Positions 1 to 9,800 of a stretch of 64,000 nt of DNA are shown here, one piece after another. Positions within the stretch are counted from its first letter, which is position 1. Each line of letters starts with the position of its first letter. The DNA comes from Acinetobacter piscicola (GTDB lineage: Bacteria; Pseudomonadota; Gammaproteobacteria; Pseudomonadales; Moraxellaceae). The notes under the pieces are model-generated. The model was not told the origin of the DNA. It worked only from the letters and a program-made list of their open reading frames with translations, and did not search any database. A program made the translations under genes and the position numbers. The stretch lies in assembly GCF_015218165.1 (NCBI RefSeq), contig NZ_CP048659.1, positions 2,728,001-2,792,000 on the forward strand, written 5' to 3'.

Positions 1-230
1 AATACTTTACGTAAGGTTTCTGCATCCATATTTAAAGTTGTTTTTGCATTTGGCGAAGTTCCTTTTACGATCTTACCGCCATCAAGTGCAAGCTCAGTAT
101 TTCCAGCTGCATCTGCAACTACGAGGTTAATTGCCAAACCAGACAATGCTGGTGGTAAATTAAGATCACCCGCTTCAGCAGTTAGTTTTTCTACAGTTGC
201 AAACCAATCATCAGTTAAAAATGCAGGCAT
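1..230 (-). CDS. SCP2 sterol-binding domain protein (partial, C-terminus off the left edge)
   Basis: Only the first 76 or so residues lie in the window. They read as the start of a small SCP2-type protein: a hydrophobic N-terminus, then a beta segment ending in an LALDGGKI-like turn, as in bacterial single-domain SCP2 proteins that bind lipids in a hydrophobic tunnel. The ATG at 228-230 is preferred over the one at 234-236 because a GAGG ribosome site lies 7 bases before it. It sits downstream of ttcA on the same strand but beyond a terminator hairpin, so it is probably a separate unit. The ligand is unknown. The family call is an inference from a fragment. Confidence 0.6.
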   Translation of the reverse strand, partial: MPAFLTDDWFATVEKLTAEAGDLNLPPALSGLAINLVVADAAGNTELALDGGKIVKGTSPNAKTTLNMDAETLRKV

Positions 231-390
231 GTTCATTCCTCAAAAATATTTATTCATTTATTGTGTTGTCTATCCGAACAACATCATGAAGCTTTTCGCT
301 TGCTAAAGGTTATAACACGATAATTTCAATTTAGGCTAAAGTTTTTTGTACTGGCTATTCTATTTTTATTGATTTTATCGTTTTATATTT

Positions 391-430
391 AAAAATCAGA
401 CACTCATATCAATATAAATGTCTGATTTTT
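391..430 (-). terminator. Intrinsic terminator after ttcA
   Basis: A 12-bp perfect stem (391-402 with 419-430) encloses a 16-nt loop. The stem ends in A/T runs on both sides, so it could act on either strand. It lies 22 bases past the ttcA stop and separates ttcA from the SCP2 gene. Confidence 0.75.
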
Positions 431-451
431 TCATTTAAATAGCAAAAATGC

Positions 452-1360
452 TCAATCTGCTGCGAAACTTAAATTTACAACATCTAAACGTTTTTTCGCT
501 TCTTCAGTATCACATTTCAGATCAAACTCACGTTCTTCATCTAATTTTTCAAAATCAAATAAATCACGATCTGCCAATTGCGATGGTGAAACATTCTGTA
601 AAGCACCAAAAATACTATGTAAACGTTTCGGATACTGTTTGTCCCAATCACGCAACATATCATTTAAAATCGCACGTTGTAAGTTTTCCTGTGAACCACA
701 TAAGTTACATGGAATAATTGGGAACTTACGCATTTCAGCATATTTAATAATGTCTTTTTCTTCCACGTACGCAAGTGGACGAATTAAGATATTCTTTTTA
801 TCTGAAGACAATAATTTAGGTGGCATTGCTTTTAAGCTACCACCATGAAATAAGTTTAAAAAGAAAGTGGCTAAAATATCATCACGATGATGCCCCAAAG
901 CCACCTTGGTTGCACCAATTTCTTGTGCAAAACCATATAATGAACCACGGCGCAAACGTGAACATACTGCACAGTACGTTTTACCTTCAGGCGTTAAACG
1001 TTTAGTAATGCTATAGGTATCTTTTTCCAAAATATAATATGGAATGTTGTTTTCTTCCATATAACGTGGCAACACGTCTTCAGGGAAACCTGGTTGCTTT
1101 TGATCAAGGTTTACGGCAACGACATCAAAATTAATCGGTGCGATGCGTTTAAACTGCAACAAAATATCAAGTAATGTGTAACTGTCCTTACCGCCAGAGA
1201 CACAGACCATCACTTTGTCACCTTCTTCGATCATTTTAAAATCACGAATGGCGTGACCAACCTGACGACGAAGTTTTTTTAACAAACGATAATACGCTGA
1301 ACTTGTAGGAAGTTCTGGTTTGAAATTAAATCCTTGTTCGGACTCAACTGGCGAGTACAT
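452..1360 (-). CDS. ttcA: tRNA 2-thiocytidine(32) synthetase TtcA
   Basis: TtcA activates C32 of certain tRNAs with ATP and replaces its oxygen with sulfur, using a 4Fe-4S cluster. The 302-aa product has the PP-loop ATP site SGGKDS at residues 55-60. It also has the two CxxC pairs typical of TtcA: C130/C133 (CAVC) and C218/C221 (CNLC), which supply the cluster ligands. Length matches the family. The ATG start is followed by a short variable N-terminus before the conserved core at about residue 22. A terminator follows the stop. Nothing unusual was seen. Confidence 0.95.
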   Translation of the reverse strand: MYSPVESEQGFNFKPELPTSSAYYRLLKKLRRQVGHAIRDFKMIEEGDKVMVCVSGGKDSYTLLDILLQFKRIAPINFDVVAVNLDQKQPGFPEDVLPRYMEENNIPYYILEKDTYSITKRLTPEGKTYCAVCSRLRRGSLYGFAQEIGATKVALGHHRDDILATFFLNLFHGGSLKAMPPKLLSSDKKNILIRPLAYVEEKDIIKYAEMRKFPIIPCNLCGSQENLQRAILNDMLRDWDKQYPKRLHSIFGALQNVSPSQLADRDLFDFEKLDEEREFDLKCDTEEAKKRLDVVNLSFAAD

Positions 1361-1536
1361 AGAGGCAAATTACCCATAAAAAAATACTGCGCAATTTTAG
1401 CTGATTTGTCGACATATGACATCTAAAGATTTTTGTTTTTTTGTCCTGATGTGTATTTGTCATTTTGTTGTCGCATAGCAGCATTTAAAATAGCCTGTTG
1501 CGTATAAATAATCGACTAAGTGTTTATCTTTTAAAC

Positions 1537-1581
1537 TTTTCCACAGTTTTCCACAAAAGCTGTGGATAAAATTGTGGATTG
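1537..1581. promoter_or_regulatory. Cluster of DnaA-box-like 9-mers
   Basis: Four 9-mers related to the DnaA box TTATCCACA lie within 45 bp. Two direct TTTTCCACA copies (1537-1545, 1547-1555) have one mismatch each. A perfect inverted copy TGTGGATAA lies at 1561-1569, and an inverted TGTGGATTG (1573-1581) has two mismatches. Very A/T-rich DNA follows to 1740. dnaA, dnaN and gyrB are not nearby, so this is not obviously the main origin. A DnaA-titrating or DnaA-regulated site is an inference. Confidence 0.5.
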
Positions 1582-1630
1582 TTCAGGGCTTGACACACGA
1601 TATGACCGCGGTGATGGGCGTTCTCTTTAG

Positions 1631-1658
1631 ATTGGTTATTTTTTAACCAATGTTTTTT
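1631..1658 (+). terminator. A/T-rich hairpin with T run in the ttcA-transglycosylase gap
   Basis: An 8-bp perfect stem (1631-1638 with 1644-1651) and 5-nt loop are followed by six T residues at 1653-1658. No plus-strand gene precedes it between 1360 and 1851, so if real it would end a short untranslated transcript or insulate the next gene. The stem is mostly A/T, so it is weak. Confidence 0.35.
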
Positions 1659-1790
1659 ATTTATATTTTTCAATTATTTATGATAGTCAAGCAATCTGAA
1701 TTAAAAAAAAATTAAATTTTTTTTTGTTCAAATGCACAACAGTTAGTGCTTGATTTTTTCTATTTGTATTGATAAAAAACAATTCACAGT

Positions 1791-1818
1791 TTTACTCTGT
1801 ATCGAATTTTGCTACACT
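1791..1818 (+). promoter_or_regulatory. Probable sigma-70 promoter of the lytic transglycosylase
   Basis: TTTACT (1791-1796) and TACACT (1813-1818) are separated by 16 bp and lie 33 bp before the ATG at 1851. An upstream in-frame TTG at 1809 falls at the -10 element, which argues against it as the start codon. Confidence 0.5.
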
Positions 1819-1850
1819 CCAAGCATATTGGGGACAAATATAATATTAAA

Positions 1851-2729
1851 ATGAATAATTTTATCCGTACATCGGTTTTATGCTGTGTCGCTTGCTTAAA
1901 TGTTACACTCTGGACTACGCCGAGTTTTGCAGGGCAAATGTATATCTATAAAGATGAACAAGGCAGCACCTTACTCACCAATAAACAAAGCTCAGATCGC
2001 TCACTACAAAAAGTAAAAGTGACCTATTATCCAGACAGTAATATTCATAGTTATAGCAATTGGGGCAAATCTGAAGCATCGGTATTACCAAGCTACAGCC
2101 GCAACAAAAATACCTATGACCATATCATTCGACAAGCAGCAGCAACCCATGGCGTTTCTGAAGGATTAATTAAAGCGGTTATTCATACTGAATCAGGTTT
2201 TAATCCTTACGCACGCTCCCCTGTGGGTGCTCAAGGCTTAATGCAACTGATGCCTGCTACAGCACGCCGTTTTAATGTGAATAATCCTTATGATCCACAG
2301 CAAAACATTATGGCAGGTGCCAAATATCTGGCATGGCTACTCAAACGTTTTAATAATAGTACTCGTTTGGCGTTGGCAGGCTACAATGCAGGTGAAGGCA
2401 ATGTGCAAAAATATGGCGATGTCCCACCGTTTCGTGAAACCCAAGATTATGTAAGACGTGTATCAAGCCGTTACAGTAATTTATATGCGAATGGCGTAGG
2501 TTTAAGCTCAAGCAATACAACGAATAGTACGACAAGTACATCACAACCCCAAGTCATTGCCCAGTCAAATAACTACAATACGTCAAATGAAAATACTACA
2601 GTGACTAAACCTCAATATTCACAGCGGCAAATTATTGTCGCAAGTGGTAATAGTTTTACAGATGCACCAGCTGGCACGTATACCACCAACAATGCCAGTG
2701 CAACGGCTAAAATCTACATTTCCAATTAA
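1851..2729 (+). CDS. Secreted lytic transglycosylase (SLT domain)
   Basis: Predicted periplasmic enzyme that cleaves peptidoglycan glycan strands to 1,6-anhydromuropeptides. The 292-aa product starts with a signal peptide (residues 1-27, ending PSFA). A short DUF4124-like stretch (YIYKDEQGSTLLTN, about 31-44) follows. The SLT fold comes next: catalytic glutamate E114 in HTESGFNPYA, then GAQGLMQLMPATA (about 126-138), and AGYNAGEGNV further on. The C-terminal 80 residues are Ser/Thr/Asn-rich and look disordered. The ATG at 1851 is chosen because the upstream TTG overlaps the promoter and would precede the signal peptide. Exact subfamily unknown. Confidence 0.9.
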   Translation: MNNFIRTSVLCCVACLNVTLWTTPSFAGQMYIYKDEQGSTLLTNKQSSDRSLQKVKVTYYPDSNIHSYSNWGKSEASVLPSYSRNKNTYDHIIRQAAATHGVSEGLIKAVIHTESGFNPYARSPVGAQGLMQLMPATARRFNVNNPYDPQQNIMAGAKYLAWLLKRFNNSTRLALAGYNAGEGNVQKYGDVPPFRETQDYVRRVSSRYSNLYANGVGLSSSNTTNSTTSTSQPQVIAQSNNYNTSNENTTVTKPQYSQRQIIVASGNSFTDAPAGTYTTNNASATAKIYISN

Positions 2730-2778
2730 AAAAATATTCTAAAGTGATGTCTTAAATAAATAATCTAAAAATAAACCC

Positions 2779-2834
2779 CATTCTCTCATCAAGAGAATGC
2801 ATAAAAATAGTCGATTTATTTTGGCTATTTTTTT
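2779..2834 (+). terminator. Possible double hairpin after the transglycosylase
   Basis: An 8-bp stem (2779-2786 with 2792-2799) lacks a T tail. A second stem of AAAAATAG with CTATTTTT (2803-2810 with 2825-2832) runs into T residues. Together they could end transcription, but both are A/T-rich. Confidence 0.4.
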
Positions 2835-2984
2835 GGCTTGACTCTACCCATAACAAAATCAATATAAAATTATCAACATGGTTTTTTTCAATTCTTCTTG
2901 AATTTTCACATAATTATCCTCATATTCCTTGATAGATTTATCATTTATAGATCAAACTATTTTATTATTAAGAGGATTTTTTCG

Positions 2985-3890
2985 ATGATGCGGATTGGTT
3001 TGTTTCTGCTTACCAACCTCGCGGTACTGGTTGTAGCTGGCATTATCCTATCAGTTTTAGGTGTTGGCAGTTACCACGGCGCTGGCGGCCTCAACTTAGG
3101 TAACCTATTGGTCATCTGTTTTGTCTTTGGTATGGTGGGCTCTCTCATCTCACTGTTCATGTCTAAATGGATGGCGTTAAAAACAACAGGTACAGAATTA
3201 ATTGATCCTAATGCACCTCGTAACCAAGCTGAAGCATGGTTAGTCCAAGAGGTTGCACAACTTTCTCAACACGCGGGTATTAAAATGCCTGATGTCGGGA
3301 TCTTCCCATCTTATCAATCGAATGCCTTTGCAACAGGTTGGAACAAAAACGATGCGCTCGTTTCTGTATCGACAGGTTTGCTTGAACGCATGAATAAGGA
3401 TGAACTACGTGCAGTACTTGCTCATGAGATTGGTCACGTTGCCAATGGTGACATGGTCACCTTATCGCTGATTCAAGGTGTTGTGAATGCGTTCGTCATG
3501 TTCTTTGCACGTGTGGTCGGTGACTTTATTGACCGTAATGTCTTTGGTCGTGAAGATGGTGAAGCACCGGGTATGGCATATTTCATTATTTCTATTGTAT
3601 TAGATATTGTGTTTGGTATTTTAGCTTCTGCCATCGTGATGTGGTTCTCTCGTCATCGTGAATATCGTGCTGATGAAGCAGGCGCACGTTTAGCAGGTAA
3701 AGAAGCGATGATTTCTGCGTTGTTACGTTTACAAGCTGAATCAGAAATGCCTGATCAAATGCCAAAAGAAATGAAAGCTTTTGCGATTGCGGAAGGTAAG
3801 GAACAAGGTTTCAGTTTAGCTGCATTGTTCCAAACGCATCCGAGTATTGAGCAACGTGTTGCTGCTTTACGCCAACTCAACTTGCCTTAA
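2985..3890 (+). CDS. htpX: Membrane zinc metalloprotease HtpX
   Basis: HtpX degrades misfolded membrane proteins together with FtsH, which is also in this window. The 301-aa product has two N-terminal transmembrane helices (about 5-27 and 37-58), the zinc site HEIGH at 147-151, two more hydrophobic segments (about 158-175 and 190-212), and the downstream EYRADEAGA segment that supplies the third zinc ligand. The frame is open further upstream, but the ATG at 2985 has AGAGGA 8 bases before it and gives the usual family length. A strong hairpin follows the gene. Confidence 0.95.
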   Translation: MMRIGLFLLTNLAVLVVAGIILSVLGVGSYHGAGGLNLGNLLVICFVFGMVGSLISLFMSKWMALKTTGTELIDPNAPRNQAEAWLVQEVAQLSQHAGIKMPDVGIFPSYQSNAFATGWNKNDALVSVSTGLLERMNKDELRAVLAHEIGHVANGDMVTLSLIQGVVNAFVMFFARVVGDFIDRNVFGREDGEAPGMAYFIISIVLDIVFGILASAIVMWFSRHREYRADEAGARLAGKEAMISALLRLQAESEMPDQMPKEMKAFAIAEGKEQGFSLAALFQTHPSIEQRVAALRQLNLP

Positions 3891-3909
3891 TTTTTTATTT
3901 TCTATTCAT

Positions 3910-3938
3910 AAAGAAGGTCTTTTTAAAAGACCTTCTTT
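3910..3938. terminator. Bidirectional terminator between htpX and the facing gene
   Basis: A 14-bp perfect inverted repeat (3910-3923 with 3925-3938) has A and T runs on its outer arms. It is placed between convergent genes, 20 bases after the htpX stop and 6 bases after the stop of the minus-strand gene. Confidence 0.8.
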
Positions 3939-3943
3939 AGGTT

Positions 3944-4486
3944 TTAAATCTGATTGGTTTTATCTATATACGTATGTTTACAAATTAAATTAAAATCTCG
4001 ATATTGTGCATAGCTTGGCGTAATTTCTGTAGACATATTCTCATCAAAAATAGCACTTTTAAAGTTTTCATTTTCATAATATTTGTTTTTTAATTGATTA
4101 TTTTTCTTAAATTCTTTATTACACAGCAGATAAAAATGCGTATATTCAATGGTATCTTTTTTAATTATGCTTCTTGCCAATTGAATATCCTTTAAATATT
4201 TACTCATATACAAAATACCTAATCTTTCACCATCCCCTCCGACTTGATCAATGGTATAAGCACCAAGCATTTCATTATTTTTCCTGACGATACGATATTG
4301 CTTATTTTCCCATGTATGATCATGATAATTGTATGCTTTCCCTGCAATATAACCTGTGGTATTAGATTGAATCACTTTTTCATCTTCACCAATCATCGAA
4401 TTTTTTTGATTTACTTCATCAACAGCATAAACGCCTTGTAATCCCATACATGCAAATAATGACATAGTGAATAGCTTATTTTTCAT
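3944..4486 (-). CDS. Exported protein of unknown function
   Basis: A 180-aa product that I do not recognise. It begins with a clear Sec signal peptide (MKNKLFTMSLFACMGLQGVYA), so it should be periplasmic or secreted. The mature part is polar, Lys/Asn/Tyr-rich, with two cysteines near the C-terminal half (LLCNKEF and LICKHTY) that could form a disulfide. The ATG at 4486 is chosen over an upstream in-frame start because the signal peptide begins there and a GGA motif lies about 8 bases before. It is A/T-rich compared with its neighbours and stands alone between two terminators or gaps. Confidence 0.65.
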   Translation of the reverse strand: MKNKLFTMSLFACMGLQGVYAVDEVNQKNSMIGEDEKVIQSNTTGYIAGKAYNYHDHTWENKQYRIVRKNNEMLGAYTIDQVGGDGERLGILYMSKYLKDIQLARSIIKKDTIEYTHFYLLCNKEFKKNNQLKNKYYENENFKSAIFDENMSTEITPSYAQYRDFNLICKHTYIDKTNQI

Positions 4487-4607
4487 CAAAAAAGTCCATT
4501 TAAAATAAATGCTGCATATTAACCACATTTATTCAACACGTCCAAAAGATTTATTTTAGAATCAAAGACATTTGTAACTCACACCCAGGATGTATTTAGA
4601 GATCATT

Positions 4608-5183
4608 TTACCAAGTTTGATACACATCCCATAACCATGTCAGCCCCAACCACATTGCCATACCAATCATAACTAAAACGATTGCACCTAAAAGGTCTGG
4701 AATATGCAGCCACAACCATGCCACCACAGGATTACGCCAAAAAGCTGAATGCTGTTGTTTTTGCTCTAAACGTTCATGTAAAAATGGATGAATCACATGA
4801 TCTTCAGTTTTTATTTGATATTCTGTTTGAATATGTTCATGAACCACATCTAAAGCTTTACGACTTGGGCGAATAAAAATATCAAATACAGTACCCACGA
4901 CAGGCACAAAACCAACCACTGCATCCATGACAGCCAGCTTCATCACGCCATTAAGTTTTGACTGTGGTACACCTAGTTGTTTAGCTTTATACACGGCGTA
5001 ACAAGTTAAAACAAAGCCTGCGACATCGCCCGCCACAGGAATTGTGCTTAAGGCAGCATCTGCACCAACGCCTTGTTTGGTAAATGGAATTCGAACCACC
5101 GAATCCATCATATTGGCAAATTTTGCCAAGTCACGCTCTAGTCGAATCACTTCTTGAGTCGATAATTTTTTTTGTATACTCAT
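4608..5183 (-). CDS. DUF4112 family membrane protein
   Basis: A 191-aa protein matching the DUF4112 pattern: an amphipathic N-terminus, then GADAALSTIPVAGDVAGFVL (about 40-59) and DAVVGFVPVVGTVFDIFIRP (about 88-107), two Gly/Pro/Val-rich segments typical of the family. A C-terminal transmembrane helix (about 160-185, LLGAIVLVMIGMAMWLGL) follows. Function of the family is unknown. The ATG is followed by a charged helix. It lies 104 bp upstream of the mgtE-like gene's stop on the same strand, with no clear terminator, so co-transcription is possible. Confidence 0.8.
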   Translation of the reverse strand: MSIQKKLSTQEVIRLERDLAKFANMMDSVVRIPFTKQGVGADAALSTIPVAGDVAGFVLTCYAVYKAKQLGVPQSKLNGVMKLAVMDAVVGFVPVVGTVFDIFIRPSRKALDVVHEHIQTEYQIKTEDHVIHPFLHERLEQKQQHSAFWRNPVVAWLWLHIPDLLGAIVLVMIGMAMWLGLTWLWDVYQTW

Positions 5184-5286
5184 CTTGGGAAATAATCCAA
5201 TTTAGACTTTTATTAAAAGTATGATAGCCAATAAATTCAGCATGTTGTGTATAGATTTATATTCGATATGAGGTGTGTTTTAAAAT

Positions 5287-6639
5287 TTACGCCGCAACTT
5301 GACCTAAAAAAATTGAAGCAATAAATAAATACACAATCACACCTGTTGCATCACAAATGGAAGTCACCAAAGGTGCAGAAGCACTTGCTGGGTCAAGCTT
5401 CAAACGATTTAGAATAAAAGGCAAACTCATACCAATGAGGCAGCCCAATAATACAATGCCCATCATACTCAGTGCCAAGACCAAAGCAACCATGGCATCA
5501 CCACGAAAATACCCTAAAATCGATACTGCACATGCCATAGTGCCCCCCAAGCAGAGTGCCACTAAGCTTTCCCGACCAATCAACTGGAGCCAGTCTTTTA
5601 ATTGCACATCTCCCATTGCCAAAGCACGTACCATCAGTGTTGCTGACTGAGAACCTGCATTCCCGCCACTGCCCACCAATAAAGGTAAAAAGAACACCAA
5701 AACAATATTTGCAGCAATAATATCTTCAAAATGTGCAATACCAATGCCAGACAATAGACTACCAAAAACTAAAATGACCAACCAAAACACACGCTTTTTA
5801 TAAAGAAATAAAATTGGTGCAGTTTTTAAGCTAAAATTTGGCGCACTACTGACAGCACTTGACTTCAAAAAGTCCTCCGTCATTTCTTCTTGTGCAATGT
5901 CCATTGCATCATCATAAGTGACAATGCCTAATAAATGCTGTTCTGCATCAATAATAGGTAAAGCAATAAAATCATAATGGCTGAGTTTTTGTGCAATGCT
6001 TTCTTGGTCTTCATCCACATAGCCCACCACCAAATCTGTGGTCATCATTTCACCAAGTATCTGATGAGGATCGGCTAAAATAATTTCACGTAAAGACACC
6101 ACGCCCAATAATTTTAAGTCATGATCGACAATATAAATTAAATATAAAGTTTCACGGTCAGCCGCTTGCAACCTCAGTTGTACAATGGCTTCAGTCATGG
6201 TCAAATCAGATGATAACATCACAAAATCTGAACTCATGATTGCCCCTGCTGATTCCTCAGCATATTGAGCAAGCTGTTTAATTTGTTTTTGTTTTTCAGT
6301 CGTTAATTGTGCATAGACGTCATGTTGTAACTTTAGAGGCAAAGTTTTAAATAAATCAGTACTGTCATCTGAATGCATCTCTGTAATCAATTGTACCAAT
6401 TGGACTTTGGGTAACCGCAGTGCAATTTCAAGTTGTTCTGTTAAGCTTAAAAACTCAAAAACATAAGCGGCATGCGGTAAATATTCAATTAATTTTAATT
6501 GCTTATCTAAGGTTAAATTTGCCAATAAATCTGCCAAATCGGCACGATTAACTTGGGTAATTAAACGCTTAATCTCCTCAATTTGGTGATTTTGAATGGC
6601 TTGTTCTAAGTCTAAAATAAGTTGAGAAGATAATTGCAT
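5287..6639 (-). CDS. mgtE: Magnesium transporter MgtE
   Basis: MgtE is a Mg2+-gated channel of the inner membrane. The 450-aa product has the three usual parts: an acidic helical N domain (about 1-125, with repeated LxxLLxxL-type helices), paired CBS domains (about 130-255, for example AGAIMSSDFVMLS and ILGEMMTTDLVVGYVDED), and a five-helix membrane domain with the conserved PLLVGSGGNAGSQSATLMVRALA segment and PLVTSICDATG near the C-terminus, which line the pore. The ATG at 6639 is preferred to an in-frame GTG at 6648; GGGTG lies just upstream. Length fits the family. Confidence 0.93.
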   Translation of the reverse strand: MQLSSQLILDLEQAIQNHQIEEIKRLITQVNRADLADLLANLTLDKQLKLIEYLPHAAYVFEFLSLTEQLEIALRLPKVQLVQLITEMHSDDSTDLFKTLPLKLQHDVYAQLTTEKQKQIKQLAQYAEESAGAIMSSDFVMLSSDLTMTEAIVQLRLQAADRETLYLIYIVDHDLKLLGVVSLREIILADPHQILGEMMTTDLVVGYVDEDQESIAQKLSHYDFIALPIIDAEQHLLGIVTYDDAMDIAQEEMTEDFLKSSAVSSAPNFSLKTAPILFLYKKRVFWLVILVFGSLLSGIGIAHFEDIIAANIVLVFFLPLLVGSGGNAGSQSATLMVRALAMGDVQLKDWLQLIGRESLVALCLGGTMACAVSILGYFRGDAMVALVLALSMMGIVLLGCLIGMSLPFILNRLKLDPASASAPLVTSICDATGVIVYLFIASIFLGQVAA

Positions 6640-6812
6640 CAATATCACACCCGTTTTTTACTACATCATAAAATGAGCAGTTTCCATAAAGCAAATTTAG
6701 CTCATTTTTAGTGCAGCAAACTCAAAAATCGCCACATGAATGACGATTTGTAGTGGGCAACTTTAAATGCATCTAACTTAAGAGATTTACCACTCATAAC
6801 GTGGTATTAAGC

Positions 6813-9800
6813 TTAAGCCTTCTTCTTAAACATTGAGCGCACCATGACATACATAAAGGGAATAAAGATCAGCACCAAAACTGTCCCAAAAATTACACCA
6901 CCTAAAACACTCACACCAATTTCTTGACGGCTAGCAGCGCCCGCTCCAAACGCCAAGACCAAAGGAATGACCCCTGCACCAAAAGCCAAAGAAGTCATTA
7001 AAATCGGGCGTAACCGTAACCCTGCGCCTTCTATTGCGGCCTCAACAATACTTTTGCCTTTCTCCTGTGCCAAGGCTGCAAATTCCACAATCAAAATTGC
7101 ATTTTTACATGACAAACCAATGGTGGTGAGCAATGCGATTTGGAAATAGATATCATTTGGAAAACCCGCCAAAGTACTGAAAATAATATTTCCCCCAATC
7201 CCAAGCGGAATTGCCGCAAGGACTGCGGTTGGAATCGACCAACTTTCATATAAAGCAGCCAAACAAAGGAAAATAAAACCAATTGAAATCAGATACAACC
7301 AAATCGCTTGACTGCTTGATTGTTGCTCTTGATAGGACAAACCACTCCATGCAATGCCAATACCATTTTCTGCTGCAATCATTTTTTGCACATCTTGCAT
7401 CGCCTGACCTGAGCTGATATTTGCCGCAGTATTGGCTTCCATTTGTAATGCTGTATAGCCTTGGAAACGATTGACCACATCGGGTCCCCCCTCCCAATCA
7501 ATAGTCGCAAAATTACCAAATGGAATCATTTGATTTTGAGCATTTCGTACCGTCCACCTATTTAAATCTTCAGGTTTTGAACGAAACTCGGCATCACCTT
7601 GCATCATGACACGTTTAATTCGTCCACGATCAATAAAATCATTAACATAAGAACCGCCCCAAGCCGTAGCCAATGTACTATTAATGGCTGTTTGAGTGAG
7701 ACCATTTGCCATCGCTAATTTTTGATCTATATGAACTTTCAACTTTGCTTTATCAGGATTAGATTTTTTATCTAGATTTTCAAAACTGCTAAATTGTTCT
7801 GCATTTTGTTTTAACACATCAAATTTCTGATCTAAAAATTTTCGCCCTTGACCATCCACATCTTGCAGCCAAAACTCTAAACTATCACTATCTCCTAAAC
7901 CACTGACAGATGAAGGTAAATTCACATTAATAATCGCATTGGGATCTTTCTTAAAATGTTTCATGGCACGTTCACGAATGGCTTGCGCTGAATTTTCCGC
8001 TCCCGAACGTTCATCCCAATGTTTAAGTGCAATAAAACCTGTCCCTAAATTTTGTCCTGTACCTGAAAAATTTCGACCATAACGCATTAGAACAATATCG
8101 ACATTTTGCTTTTCTTGTTCAAGGAAATATTGACGAATATTTTCTCCCACCACTTGGCTACGACTCATCGGTGTACCATCAGCAAGTCGAAAATTGACAC
8201 TAATGATGCCTTGGTCTTCACTTGGAATAAAACTGGTCGGTAACTGTGTATAAATTAAGCCAAATGCAGCAACCAAACCCACAAAAATAACCAAAATAAA
8301 TGCTTTTAGTTGTAAGGTTTTATTGACCAATTTAATATAAACATGCTTCAGCTGATCAAGTTTTTGGTTGACCCACACCGCCCATTTTGCGGGTTGCACA
8401 TTGGATTTTAAAATAATCGCACACAAAGCAGGCGTTAAAATCAGTGCCACCATAAGTGAAATACTCATCGCAGCCACCAAAGTAATGGAAAATTGTCGGT
8501 AAATTACTCCTGTAGAACCACTAAAAAATGCCATTGGAATAAAAACAGCGGTTAGTACAACGGTAATCCCGATCAAAGCCCCTGTAATTTCCTGCATAGA
8601 TTCAATCGAGGCTTGTTTGGCATCTAAGCCTTGTTCATGCATCAAACGTTCGACATTTTCAACCACCACGATCGCATCATCAACCAACAAACCAATGGCA
8701 AGGACCAAGGCAAAAAGCGTCAGAGTATTAATACTCATCCCAAGTAAATACAACACAGCAAAAGTACCCAAAACCACCACAGGCACAGTAATTGTTGGAA
8801 TCAGGGTTGCACGCCAACTTTGTAGAAATAAGAACATTACAATCACGACTAAAACGATTGCTTCAAGCAAAGTTTTAACCACTTCTTTAATCGATTCTTG
8901 TACAAATGGTGTGTTATCTCTTGGATAAACAATCTTATAGCCATCAGGTAAATTTTCAGAAATTTTTGCTAACTCTGCCTTAATTAGTGCCGATGTTGCT
9001 AAAGCATTTGCCCCCGAAGACAAAGAAATTCCCATTCCTGAAGAGGGATAACCGTTAATGGTATTAAAAGATTGGTAATTTTCTGCACCTAACTCAACTC
9101 GCGCTACATCTTTTAAATAGACATAATTGCCATTTGCATTGGATTTAACGACAATGTTTTGAAATTCTTCGACTGTTCTTAAACGAGAACCTGCGGTGAC
9201 TTTAGCATTTAAATATTGGTCTGCCACGACAGGCAAATCACCAATTCCCCCTGCTGCCACTTGCGTATTTTGTGCCTCAATCGCAGAGCGTATATCACTC
9301 GGCATCAGTTGATATTGTTGTAATAAATTTGGATTTAACCAAATACGCATGGCATACGACGAACCAAAAACATCAACTTCACCCACCCCTTCAATTCGAG
9401 CAATTTCTTGTTCAATATGATTGGAAACATAATCACCGAGTTCAATATTACTACTTTTATGATTGGCGTCATAAAGACCGACCACCATAAAAGTGTCACC
9501 GAGTGATTTATAGACACTCACCCCCTGCCGTTGCACTTCTTCAGGAAGTCGATTCAGGACACTATTAATGCTATTTTGTACTTGGACTTGTGCTGTATCG
9601 GGATCCGTGCCATTTTCAAAACTTAGACTAACTCGAGCACGCCCTGAAGAATCGCTACTCGAACTAAAATACAGCAGATGGTCGATTCCTTTAATCTGTT
9701 GCTCAAGTACTTGAGTTACACTTTCTTCAACGGTTTCAGCATCTGCACCCGTATACGTTGCCGAAATCGTAATGCGAGGCGGCGCAATATCAGGATAGCG

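Noticed and set aside
1537..1740. Chromosomal origin oriC
   Set aside because: The DnaA-like boxes and A/T-rich stretch are suggestive, but dnaA, dnaN, recF and gyrB, which normally flank it, are absent, and the box number is low.
1809..1850. TTG start for the lytic transglycosylase
   Set aside because: It would begin at the probable -10 element and add residues before the signal peptide.
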